A stretch of 64,000 nucleotides of DNA from Pythium myriotylum (lineage: Eukaryota > Oomycota > Peronosporomycetes > Pythiales > Pythiaceae), in the NCBI GenBank assembly GCA_023091665.1, contig JALJCQ010000004.1, positions 1,736,001-1,800,000 of the forward strand. The letters are read 5' to 3'. The notes below the pieces were generated by a model. It saw only the letters and a list, made by a program, of their open reading frames with translations. It had not been told where the DNA came from and made no database searches. This document shows, piece after piece, positions 19,751 to 30,211 of this stretch (positions are counted from its first letter, which is position 1; every line of letters starts with the position of its first letter). A program made the translations under genes and the position numbers.

Positions 19751-21381
19751 CGTGGTCGTTTCGATCGAGTGGGTGGTGCGCGGCAGGCGGCAAATCCGAA
19801 AATGTCGTTGGCTCCCGTTGGAGAATTCCCGAGGAGAAGGATCGCAGGTGGCGCTAAGTCGAGCGTCACGTGTACCGATGTAGGTAGGTCGGTAGGTAGG
19901 AAGAAGGCCGAAGTGGGCGCGTGGTCGCAGTTGCGGAAGTGAGACCGTCGCTGACGGGTGGTGGGCGCCGAGTCGAGGCCGGGAAGAAGCGGGCGCTTCT
20001 CTTCCTCCTCGTGCTTCTCCTTCTTTGGGAGCTGCGAGGGGGAGAGAGGGAACGGCCACGCGAGCATCGGACAACATCGGCGGTCGCGAATGTGTAGCCC
20101 TCCCCATCTCCACGAGATCAAGCCCCTGGCCCGGCTTTTTGGCTGATATACGCCATACAGGCAACACAAGCGCAACGTTAGCGACCCAAGTCGTCGATCG
20201 AGCACCATTGATGATGGGCGATAAGTCTTGACACCCACGAGCACCAAGAAGACAGAAACCGGCCAAACTCGACGCGTCGACACTCGGAAGCCCGCAGACG
20301 ATGGGGATTGCTTCTCGTCGCGGAGGCTTGCTTTTCGTTGATTTTCTAGTGGGCGATTTTCTTGGTCTGTGTCTGTCTGTACGACGCGACATGCCAGCGA
20401 CGACGCGGCACCCCGAGACAGTCTCAGTTTGCGTCCAAGTTCTTCCACCTGGTTGAATATCGACCATGCTTCCCTGTCGTCGACTCTATGCTGGCTGGAT
20501 GCAGAGCAGTATTAGTGGTTAGCTGGTGCCTGGACTGTACAAAGGGCTGCGTCCGTAGTCGCCACAGTGCATTCTGTACGTACCATGGACAGCCAGGCCG
20601 GTGGAGCTGCGACAACTCAGTACATTTGGTTTCCTGATCTTTTCTCATCCGCTGCAATCATCCGAGTCCGCGAGGATTGGAGACCGTGGTCATCGCGGGG
20701 GGGGGGGGGGGGGGGGGGACCACCTGCGCGCGGCCTGTCTGAGGGTGCGCCAGCGTCGGAGTGGGACTGTCGGTTCAAAAACTCACTGGAGAAACTCACC
20801 GCGCCGGCGAGAAGAGGCACCGCATGCAGATTCGCGAGGGAACGCACTGCCCGATCAGGCAGCCGCACCTCTTTACCACGGCGGTGACTCGCTCGATCAC
20901 TGCCGTCGCAGCACGTCAACACGAGACGAATCCCCGCCGGACGTAGATTAGCCTCGCGAGGAGCTACGAACTCAACAAACTAGCTCGTGAGACAAGCCGC
21001 CGGCGATCGACCTAAGCCAGACCAGATGTTGCCCCGTGATTCGTCCGTGACGACTAGCCTGTTCTTCTCGATCATCGGATCGGATTACTCAAACGCTGCC
21101 TCCATGCGACTTCAAAGAGCAACATTCCAGGTTCCCCGCTCAGCCGCGAGCGACCACTAAATGAAGAAGGCAACTTGCGCTTACTACCCTCCGCCGTCGC
21201 ATACCCGACGTAATCTGAGAAGCGCACTTCTAAAGACTTATCGCCACCGTAAACGGATGGCCGACCGACCTACGGACGGCGCGGAGGAGCTGCTCATTGC
21301 GTGCGCCGGTCGGACCGCCTTATTCATTCTTCAACGTTCTCCGACGAAACCACGCACACACATACAGACCTACCCGACGCC
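19751..21381. other. Divergent intergenic region between the two ceramidase arrays
   Basis: About 1.6 kb between the minus array (A-D) and the plus array (E-H). It holds a pure G run of about 21 at 20698-20718, a short GTAGGTCGGTAGGT repeat near 19880 and the start region of gene E. No coding exon supported. Confidence 0.65.
21324..21335 (+). promoter_or_regulatory. Oomycete-type initiator of ceramidase E
   Basis: TCATTCT matches the oomycete Inr consensus YCAYTYY and is followed by TCAACG, a partial flanking element, 52 bp before the ATG of paralog E. Confidence 0.45.
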
Positions 21382-22323
21382 ATGCATCCGGTCTCCTCTG
21401 ACGGCCTGGTCATGCCCACGAACGGCAGCTTCTCGTCCAACGCAACGTTCCGCGCGACTGATCGCGTGCTGCGCCGCGTGGGGTTCTGGGGACCGCCGAC
21501 GGCGACTGTTGACTGGTGCGAGATCAACTACGAGTACACGCCCTACATCGCCGAGTTCTGGAACACCCTCAGCAATGTACTCTTCGTCGTGCTCGGCGCC
21601 TACGGTCTCATGCGCGCCGTGCGCGAAGGCTTCGAGTGGCGGTTCCAGATGCTCTACGTGTCCACGATCGTCATCGGGTTGGGGTCGGCCATGTTCCACG
21701 GCACGCTGCAAATGGTCCACCAGCAGTTTGACGAGACACCGATGTTGTGGGGGATGCTAGTGTGGTGAGTGGAGTACAGGGTTCCGATTGGGATGCATGG
21801 GTCCAACTGATCTCTGACCTCTGATCGTATTGATAGGATCTTCATCGTGTACAACAAGGAGATCCAGCGACTGCCTGTGAGCGAGTCGACGGTCATCATC
21901 AGTTTTGTCATCTTTGGCGCTGGCTTTGCGATTCTTCACGCCATCTACCACTTCACGCTGGTTTTCCAGCTTCTCTTCGGCGCGCTCGCGTGGGGTTGCC
22001 TCTTCCGCATTGCATCGCACTACAAGAAGTCGACAGACCCTCGCGCGCGTGCCGTGTGCAAGACTGCGATGTACGCGGCCGTGATCGGCTTCGTGTTTTG
22101 GATGCTGGACTACAACACGTGCGGGTTCATGAGCTCGTTGCCGCTGAACCCGCAGTGTCACGCGTGGTGGCATCTACTGATGGGCATCTCAACGTACAAC
22201 GCTCCGCTGTTCATGCAGTTCATGCGTACGCAGGAGCAGAACAAGAAGGCGAAGTTGGTGGACGCTTCGTTTCTGGGTCTGCAGACGATTGTGGTCCACG
22301 AGTTGAAGCCCAAGTCGCTGTGA
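21382..22323 (+). CDS. Alkaline ceramidase paralog E
   Basis: Exons 21382-21764 and 21837-22323 give 289 aa. The plus-strand copies have only one intron: the exon runs straight through GTLQMVHQQFDETPML, where the minus copies have intron 1. Motifs DWCEINYEYTPYIAEFWNT, SAMFHGTL, FDETP and HAWWHLLMG keep every expected metal and catalytic residue. From TTCTGGGG onward it is almost identical to paralog F, while the N-terminal 35 residues are unrelated. Bases 21484-22383 therefore look recently copied. Confidence 0.92.
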
Positions 22324-23252
22324 TGGGTGATGGTGCGTCAGCCGAAACTCACAACTGATTTGGTGCATGGGCAAAATACCGTAAATATGGATTCTACGCA
22401 AACTAGTGTTTCCCGCTTTTTTATTAGATGTCTCACCTTCTTGGCAAATGATTGCTTGAGTGGAGAGATGTCAGCGGGGAGATAGCTCGAGCTAATCTCA
22501 CCACACAACAATTTGAATGGTCGGGTCCGCCGAGGTGCGACAAGTTGTCGGAGCTCCAAGCTGACAGTACCGCAAGAATGAGAAAGAAGCTCTCACGGAG
22601 GCGTACTGTCTTGTCACTCTTCTCTAGTTTTCGCCGATACAGCACCTCGAAGGCTGTGTGTGGTCAACACACGCTTCGATGGCGTATTCGTGGGCTCAGC
22701 TGTGAGCCGCCGCTGCTCTCCGCCTGGATGATGATTCGGTAAATGTCTCCACACTCGGATCCCGTGGTTTGATCATCCATGTCTTGGCCTGGGTTCAGAC
22801 GAGTTCCAACCCCGTGTCTCGGGTGGAAGCCATGGCTAATCAGCGGGCAATGACGGATGCGCGACTAGACTTTCCTTTGTGCTTATCTTTCATCATGTCT
22901 AATCAACTATGTTGACCACGAATCCTTGCGGCCAGAATGTACTGTACCCACAGCAACGAATATTCTACTTGGACAGCCCCTTGGTGCAATGCGTACCCAG
23001 GATCATCCTGGGTCATTCTGGAGATGAGGTGACAATCGTTCCAGTGTCAGCATGACAAAACAGATCATCGGACAGTGGCGAAAGGCGAACCTGAAGGCTG
23101 TCAACGTCGTTGGAAGACTCCGAGAAGAACACGCTCGCTTGAAGAATATGTTGCACGAAAAATGGCTACTGTCAACCTCTTGCGAGACTCGATGTAGTAG
23201 AAGAAGATGATGCAATTGAATCAAATGACCTTGCTCGCACAGTTCCGACGTG
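22324..23252. other. Intergenic after ceramidase E
   Basis: The first 60 bp are the 3' UTR shared with gene F. The remaining 870 bp show no recognisable gene or repeat. Confidence 0.55.
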
Positions 23253-23260
23253 GATCGGCT
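23253..23260. repeat. hAT target-site duplication GATCGGCT, left copy
   Basis: The eight bases directly before CAGGGATTCC are repeated exactly at 23963-23970. Eight bp is the hAT duplication length. Confidence 0.9.
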
Positions 23261-23962
23261 CAGGGATTCCGAAAAAATACTTTTCAAAAAAGTAATATTG
23301 ACTTTTTAAAAGTGAATTAGTATTCTGGCGCCAAACTATGAGCAAAAAATAGTGCCTGGTAAACGGTTGGTTGTCACGCCGTGGAACCGACCACCTCGCT
23401 CGGCACACACTGCTTCCAACATCGCATTAACGATTCGGCAGACGATAAGATCGTGTGCGAGACGCTGTTCACTCCTGCAGAGACCGCCGGTAAGGCCGTG
23501 TGCGTTCTGTGTAGCAAACCGTACGCGGTCGGCAACGGCTACAGCAATCGCATGAACGACTTGCGCTCTCGGCACGCAAACTTCAGAGAAGAAGTGGAGC
23601 TCAGACGCAATGGGAATGGTTGTATTGGGTCTAGTGCGGTGGAACCTCGGGTGCTGAGATCTATCGTTGGATGGAGTGGTGCGTTATGGAGCGTATGCCT
23701 CTGAGCTTCTGCGAACGTCGCTTGGTTCGAAAGAATGCAAAGATGAGCGAGATCTCTACGGAGACGCTGGACAAGTACATGCAGATGGTGTATCTTAGTG
23801 TGCGGGCAAAGATCACTGACTTGCTGCCTCAGCAATTCGGTATTGTGATTGACGGATGGACCAGTACCAGCAGTAGCCAAAATAATTCGAATACTGCAAT
23901 TAGTATTTTCGAGGCTCGATCGATGGGTCCAATACTTAAAAAGTCAATTTTCGGAAACCCTG
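23261..23962 (+). mobile_element. hAT transposon deletion derivative (702 bp)
   Basis: The ends are CAGGGATTCCGAAAA and its inverted match TTTTCGGAAACCCTG, flanked by an exact 8-bp TSD. Subterminal sequence ATTGACTTTTTAA is also shared in inverted order. Inside, two frames encode the 5' part of a hAT transposase: a BED-type zinc finger (CVLCSKPY, later RSRHANF) and, after a frameshift near 23690, ERMPLSFCERRL through FGIVIDGWTS, which contains the first catalytic Asp. The rest of the transposase, including the RW and dimerisation parts, is missing, so it cannot move by itself. Confidence 0.88.
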
Positions 23963-23970
23963 GATCGGCT
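23963..23970. repeat. hAT target-site duplication GATCGGCT, right copy
   Basis: Exact copy of 23253-23260 directly after the right terminus. Confidence 0.9.
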
Positions 23971-24104
23971 CACAGGAAGCCCCCACTTGGATCGAACGCA
24001 ATGGTGTGTGAAGGAGGCTTTTCAGCAGAGGAATTCGAATTCGAATTCAATTGAGGTCTATTGGTTTACTGATCTAGAAACCTATAGCCGGCGCTAGGCC
24101 ACAT

Positions 24105-24404
24105 TTACTGAGGATGACCCTCTCTCCAGTGCGCGATGTCCCCAGGAAGGAGATCCGCGATGAGTTGGTGCTGCACATGATCAGTCGGGTGGTGCACCTG
24201 ACTGCTGGCCTTACTGTCCATGGCTAGATTTGCTGCCGCGTCTGCCATCCGGTTAGCTGCCCGTGGGTGGTGATCCCAGGCTTTGACGCCGAGTGTGTCG
24301 GCGATTCGGCGCGCTTTTTCAGCAGAGGAAAACATGGTCTGCGTCTCAAATGGTCTGCATCGAAGTGTTTTCCCCTCGGCCCCACTCCTAAGTGGGCTCT
24401 CCAA
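24105..24404 (-). pseudogene. RNase H fragment of a LINE
   Basis: The minus frame contains DHHPRAANRMADAAANLAMD and then HHPTDH, the C-terminal end of a type I RNase H. It aligns with HHLRAYNKMADFAANVAMDS of the LINE at 54991-55810. The N-terminal catalytic residues are absent. It is a 3' remnant of an older insertion of the same kind. Confidence 0.6.
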
Positions 24405-24781
24405 TCTGGTTTGGACCTACAGGCGATGCGTCGGTACGAGAGAAGGAAGCCATCGCACGAACCGTCAGTGGAAGACAACGAAGAACTCAACGACGACGCC
24501 ACGACCAGCACAGACTTTTGTGGTCAGACTGCATTCCTTCTCCACAAAGACAGCCACCACAAAAGGAGGGTTCAAAACACCTCGATAGAGTTGGATTTAT
24601 CCTAATACGACCTATCCACGTGGCAGCGGCGGAGGATAAAATAGATCCGGAATACATCAGATCGCGCTTGGGTTTGAGCCAGGAGCAGTCTTCCTTTCTC
24701 ATTTTGCGGACAATCATCTCCGGCTCGCCTGAACGACAAGACGTTATCGATCATCCTTCACAAGCGACGGCGGCTACTACC

Positions 24782-25688
24782 ATGAGCAACTCAAAGAATT
24801 CGACATCTGATGCTGCCAATCGAGTTCTCTGGCGTAATGGTTTCTGGGGACCGCCGACGGCGACTGTTGACTGGTGCGAGATCAACTACGAGTACACGCC
24901 CTACATCGCCGAGTTCTGGAACACCCTCAGCAATGTACTCTTCGTCGTGCTCGGCGCCTACGGTCTCATGCGCGCCGTGCGCGAAGGCTTCGAGTGGCGG
25001 TTCCAGATGCTCTACGTGTCCACGATCGTCATCGGGTTGGGGTCGGCCATGTTCCACGGCACGCTGCAAATGGTCCACCAGCAGTTCGACGAGACACCGA
25101 TGTTGTGGGGGGTGCTGGTTTGGTGAGTAGAATATGGGTTCCGGCTCGGATGCATGGGTCTAACTCTCTAACTTCTGATCGTATTGATATGGTATGTGCA
25201 GGGTCTTCATCGTGTACAACAAGGAGATCCAGCGCCTCCCGGTGAGCGAGTCGACGGTCATCATCAGTTTTGTCATCTTTGGCGCTGGCTTTGCGATTCT
25301 TCACGCCATCTACCACTTCACGCTGGTTTTCCAGCTTCTCTACGGCGCGCTTGCGCTGGGCTGCCTCCTCCGCATTGCATCGCACTACAAGAAGTCGACG
25401 GACCCTCGCGCGCGTGCCGTGTGCAAGACTGCGATGTACGCGGCCGTGATCGGCTTCGTGTTTTGGATGCTGGACTACAACACGTGCGGGTTCATGAGCT
25501 CGTTGCCGCTGAACCCGCAGTGCCACGCGTGGTGGCATCTACTGATGGGCATCTCAACGTACAACGCTCCGCTGTTCATGCAGTTCATGCGTACGCAGGA
25601 GCAGAACAAGAAGGCGAAGTTGGTGGACGCTTCGTTTCTAGGTCTGCAGACGATTGTGGTCCACGAGTTGAAGCCCAAGTCGCTGTGA
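24782..25688 (+). CDS. Alkaline ceramidase paralog F
   Basis: Exons 24782-25122 and 25202-25688 give 275 aa. The first 20 residues (MSNSKNSTSDAANRVLWRNG) are its own; after that it copies paralog E with a handful of changes (for example GVLVW for GMLVW, GALALGCLLRIASH for GALAWGCLFRIASH). The intron is seven bases longer than in E. A likely initiator (TCATTTTG near 24699) lies 80 bp upstream and is not shared with E, so the two copies should have separate promoters. Active-site residues are intact. Confidence 0.92.
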
Positions 25689-26307
25689 TGGGTGGTGGTG
25701 CGTCAGCCGAAACTCACAACTGATTTGGTGCATGGGCAAAATACCGTACATCTAGAAATCGCATATTAGAAATCGCGGACAAGTATTCCACTCAACCAGC
25801 GATTCAAAACGCTTAATCTCAACACCACAGCTGTGTGTGGAACGAAATAGTTGTCGACCAAGCAAGCGATGGGATCTCCCATCATGGCCAAGATTTTCGA
25901 GGAGTGATGCTGAAATGTTCGCAGAAAATGGTGTGGGGAAACTTGAAAAGCTGTGCTTCTTTGCCATCCAAGCCCCACGTTATCATGAGGTTTTCTGCTG
26001 TGCACAGGATACCGATACCATAGGTGTTCGATTTCTAGGTTGAGACAGACGACGTCGCAGCCACAGGTTCAGTGGTCAGTTGCTGTGGATCTATTATCTC
26101 AAAATTTCTGGAACCATGCCACTGGCACAGCTCATCTTCTTCTCATTTTTTGTTCTCGAGAAGAAGAATCGCCAGTTAGGGTGGATATCTCATCTCACAA
26201 TACAGCCACATAGAACCCCTTACGATGAAAAATATCGGCCGTACCAGAGCACCTTGCAAGGCTCACTTTTCATCGTCCCCGATAACCCAACTGCCAGGTC
26301 GCGAACG
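25689..26307. other. Intergenic between ceramidases F and G
   Basis: The first 60 bp are the 3' UTR shared with gene E, ending abruptly at 25748. The rest has no recognised gene. An initiator-like TCATTTT at 26143-26149 may serve gene G. Confidence 0.55.
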
Positions 26308-27194
26308 ATGAACCACACGCATGACTCAGTCTTCCGTGGAACCAACCCTCGCATGGGGATCTGGGGACAACCGACAGCCACTATTGACTGGTGCGAGCTC
26401 AACTATCAGTACACCCCGTACATCGCCGAGTTCTGGAACACCATCAGCAACGGTCTCTTCGTATTACTCGGGTGCTACGGTTTAGTACGAGCAGCACGCG
26501 AAGGGTTCGAGTGGCGATTCCAGATGTTATATCTGTCCACGATTGTGATTGGATTGGGGTCGGCGATGTTCCACGGCACGCTGCAGATCGTACACCAACA
26601 ATTTGACGAAACTCCTATGATCTGGGGGATGCTTGTCTGGTAAGTAGCTCCAGCGCTATCTGTCCATGTTGACACCGAGAATCGTGTTGCTAACCCTTCA
26701 TGTATAGGATTTTCGTCATATACAACAAGGAGATCCAGCAGCTTCCTGTCCGAGAGTCAACCGTCGTGGCCGTGCTAGCAGTCTTTGGTTTTGGTTTCGC
26801 GGTTCTCCACGCGATCTACCATTTCACTCTCGTCTTTCAAGCAATCTTCGGGTCTCTCGCAACCATTTGTTTACTGCGGATCGCAGCTCACTACAGGGCG
26901 TCAACGGACCCTCGAGCTCGAGCTGTGTGCAAGTCGTCGATGTACGCCTTCATTATCGGCTTCGCGTTTTGGATGGCCGACTACAACTTCTGTGGCGTGA
27001 TGAGCGCGCTCCCGCTCAACCCGCAGTGCCACGCTTGGTGGCATCTCCTAATGGGCATTTGCACGTACAATGCCCCCCTTTTCATGCAATTTGTACGGAC
27101 GAAAGAGCAAGACAAGAAGGCTGAATGGGTAGATTCCCCATGGATGGGTCTGCAGACGATTGTCGTCTCGGATCCCAAGACGAAGACACTGTGA
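26308..27194 (+). CDS. Alkaline ceramidase paralog G
   Basis: Exons 26308-26639 and 26708-27194 give 272 aa. The intron has a consensus donor (GTAAGT). It is the diverged sister of E and F with the same single-intron layout (DWCELNYQYTPYIAEFWNT, SAMFHGTL, FDETP, HAWWHLLMG all present). At synonymous sites it is far from E/F, so it was not part of the recent copying. The C-terminus WMGLQTIVVSDPKTKTL keeps the family's LQTIVV strand and a basic tail. Confidence 0.92.
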
Positions 27195-27908
27195 GCGCTT
27201 CGAAACTGATTTGTACAAAAGAACATCTATACACATATTCAAATTTCACGATTGCATTGGCTTTGCGTCGGGTTCAACGAAGTACTGAGGCCCTTGCGAC
27301 ACTTGGCGTCAAGCATTCAAAGTTGTGCCCGTTTGGGAAACTGGTGCGTTGCCGATCCGATCCAGGGCCTGACACCTTTTATTTAGTTTGTAAAACGATT
27401 TTGAATGATTTCAAACATAGGATGAATTGTATCCTCATAAACGATAAACGTTTATAAATTATAAACTGGTAATGAACCCATTCTGATTTTGACCGAAGCG
27501 TCGCTGTTGCCAGCCCAGTTCTCGAAAGCCAATTGACTCGGACGAGTGCTCTTGCTAAAAGCACATGGAAGTTGAAATAAGCTATTCCCCACGACACCGC
27601 AACATCTCTTGTCGAACACGACGCTGCGTATTGAGCATAATGGCCTCACTGGTTTGTACTCAAACCCTTTTGTGTGTGAGAATGAGTGGGGCCGTTTAGT
27701 CTCAGGTGACTGCCTTACAGACCACGAGGATGTCTGCAAACACACCAGAGGAAGGGAAGAAAAGATGTCGTGACACCCACTGGATTAAGCAAGGATCCAC
27801 GTAAAATGGCAGCTGATGCCTCAACGGCGCTTCGAGCTCTTCGTGGCGAACCACCTCAGCGTTGTGTCCCACTCGACAACTTGAAGCGTCGACGAGAAGC
27901 GAGCCACG
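27195..27908. other. Intergenic between ceramidases G and H
   Basis: 714 bp with no recognised gene, repeat or RNA. Confidence 0.55.
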
Positions 27909-28821
27909 ATGACCACTACTACAGTAGACGAAATGACTACGGGCGCCGACTTTGCTCTTCGGAAAGCCGGGTACTGGGGCGTTCCGACGGCGTCCGTCGA
28001 CTGGTGCGAACTCAACTACCAGCACTCGCCGTTCATCGCCGAGTTCTGGAATACGCTGAGCAACTTGCTTTTCGTCTTCCTCGGGTGTTATGGTCTCGCG
28101 CGGTCGATTCGCGAAGGGTTCGAGTGGCGCTTCCGCCTCCAGTTCATCGCGAGTATCGTCACAGGCTTGGGCTCGGCCATGTTCCACGGCACGTTACAAC
28201 TCGTACATCAGCAGTGCGACGAGACGCCCATGATCTGGGGAGTTCTGATCTGGTGAGTAGCAGCTGTGCACGTTCCGCCTCACCATGGAGGAGTGACTGA
28301 ACGAGATCTCCATTTTCTGAAGGGTCCACATCATGTACGAAAAAGAGATTGCACGTTCGGGGATCCCTGAAAAGTACGCGATCGCGATTTTTACGCTCGC
28401 GGGTATTGGCTTTGCGACTTTCCACGCCGTCTACCAGATCGACATCGTGTTCCAGCTCTTCTTCGGGATCCTTTGCTGGCTCTGCATGATTCGGATAGTC
28501 GCGCACTACGCGACCGTGAAAGATCCGCGCGCCAGAGCTGTCGCGATTTCGAGCGTGCGCACCGTGCTTTTTGGATTCTCACTCTGGCTACTCGACTACC
28601 ATTACTGTAGCTCCATGCGAGCGCTGCCTGTGAACCCACAGGGGCACGCGTGGTGGCACATTTTCATGGGCATCGGTACGTACCACGGGCCCGTGTTCCT
28701 GCAGTACATTCGAGCCGAGCAGCTCCAGCAGAAGCCTGAGATCGTGGGTACGGGCTTTGGACTCCAAACTATCGTCATCCACGAGAGCAAGCACGAGTCA
28801 ATGGCGAAGAAGACCCAGTAG
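27909..28821 (+). CDS. Alkaline ceramidase paralog H
   Basis: Exons 27909-28252 and 28323-28821 give 280 aa. The exon layout is that of the plus array, but the protein resembles the minus array in places (CDETP rather than FDETP, GHAWWHIFMG, LQQKPEIVGTGFG). It may be the oldest plus-strand copy. All catalytic positions are kept (DWCELNY, AEFWNT, SAMFHGTL, CDETP, HAWWH). The C-terminus ends in a basic Lys-Lys-Thr-Gln tail, compatible with an ER-membrane protein. Confidence 0.92.
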
Positions 28822-28978
28822 ACCCCTCTCGCGGTAAAGCTAATTTGATCCGGATTCTTTCCCCAGTTAGTCTAGCTCGATCGTTTCTGTCGTTTCTGAG
28901 CCCACCTTTTCCTTCTGAATCGATGATTCGTAAAATTGAAGTTTGATATCTTTTTGATTGGCTGAAAAGCTGAACATT

Positions 28979-28993
28979 TCATTTCAACCAATT
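28979..28993 (+). promoter_or_regulatory. Inr plus flanking element of the PNC-like gene
   Basis: TCATTTC (YCAYTYY) followed after three bases by CCAATT, the arrangement of oomycete core promoters, 96 bp before the ATG. Confidence 0.5.
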
Positions 28994-29074
28994 GTGTGGA
29001 GGATTCTCCCCCGTTTGAGTCACGTCAGACTCACCAACACAGAGGTGGAGCTCCTCACAAGACCACCGACCACC

Positions 29075-30069
29075 ATGGCGCTGAGCAAGCCGATGCAGAT
29101 GCTGGCGGCGGCCTCGGCCGCGGGCGTGGGCGGCCTGCTCGCCACGAGCATCCTCTACCCGCTGGACACCATCAAGACGCGTCTCCAGTCGGGCGGCTCG
29201 CTGCTGGGCGACGACAACAGCAAGAAAGACCCGCTCACGGTGCTGCGCTCGCTCTTCCGCGGCTACCAGTACAAGGCCGCCGAGTCCACGACCTCCAAGT
29301 TCCTCTACTTCTACGCCTACACGCTGCTGACGCAGATTGTAGCGCCACCCGATGGGAAGGGCATCGGCACAGCCACCAACTTGGCGCTCGGCTATGTGAG
29401 CGAATTTTCGCATTTGCCACTCACGCTGCCCATGGAGGTGATCGCCACGCGGCTCCAGACGGGAGCCAAGGGCTCTGGTGGCGTGCTGCAGATCATCCGC
29501 GCCGTGCTCAAGGAGAGCGGCGTCGCGGGCTTCTACAAAGGATTCCAGGCATACTTTGTGCTGTGTCTCCAGCCGGCGATCCAGTACACGGTCTTCGAGC
29601 GCGTCAAGGAGATCTATCTTCGCCGCGCTGGTGATGCCGCCAAGTCGCTCACGGCGCTGGAGGTGCGTTAGTAGGCTAATGTTGGAGAGATGAGGATATT
29701 GATTGCTCACGAAACGCTGCGTAGGCATTCCTCCTCGGAGCGATTGCGCGATCGATCGCAACTCTGTTGCTTTTCCCGTACATCCGCGCGAAGGTCTTGG
29801 TGCAGTCCAAGAACAAGAAAAAGCACGCGGCTGCCGGAATTGAAGGTGCGAAGAAAGAAGACGAGGCAGACAAGAAGGAGGACGGTATTGTGGACACTCT
29901 CAAGCGCGTCTACAACGAAGAAGGCCCGCTTGCGCTGTACACGGGACTTACGCCTGAGCTTACCAAGGGCGCTCTGTCCTCGGCGCTCATGCTCATGATC
30001 AAGGAGAAGATCCAAACGTACATCACGCTTGCGCTGATTCTTGCTAGCATGCAGGCGTCCAAGGACTAG
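29075..30069 (+). CDS. Peroxisomal adenine nucleotide carrier (PNC/SLC25A17-like)
   Basis: Exons 29075-29662 and 29725-30069 give 310 aa. It has the three-repeat mitochondrial-carrier fold: repeat 1 carries PLDTIKTRLQ, repeat 2 PMEVIATRLQT (the usual basic residue of the P-x-D/E-x-x-K/R motif is Ala) and repeat 3 FPYIRAKVLVQ. Segments QPAIQYTVFERVKE, LGAIARSIATLL and GALSSALMLMIKEKI match the plant PNC1/PNC2 group as I recall it. Such carriers exchange ATP for AMP across the peroxisomal membrane to feed acyl-CoA synthetases. The matrix loop before the last repeat is very Lys/Glu-rich. The ATG lies in an ACC-ATG-G context. Confidence 0.88.
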
Positions 30070-30211
30070 ATCAATATCTGCATGAAAGGATGAGTGTCGT
30101 ACGCCAGTGAAGATGAGTCCTCAACTCTTGTGGGAAATGGAGTTTGACGTCCCAACTTCAGTATTGTACTTTGACAATTTCACGTAAAGCACACCATAAG
30201 AGGTTACTTCA

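Noticed and set aside
19751..20467. N-terminal extension of ceramidase D (open frame to 20467)
   Set aside because: The extra 239 residues are Arg/Ser/Pro-rich and absent from all paralogs. The ATG at 19750 aligns with the family start.
20698..20718. Pure G run as a G-quadruplex regulator of the divergent ceramidase arrays
   Set aside because: A single uninterrupted homopolymer is more likely a slippage or assembly feature; no conserved G-tract pattern around it.
28979..29761. 260-codon minus ORF opposite the PNC-like gene
   Set aside because: Exact antisense shadow of the carrier exon; Arg/Gln/Gly-rich with no domain.
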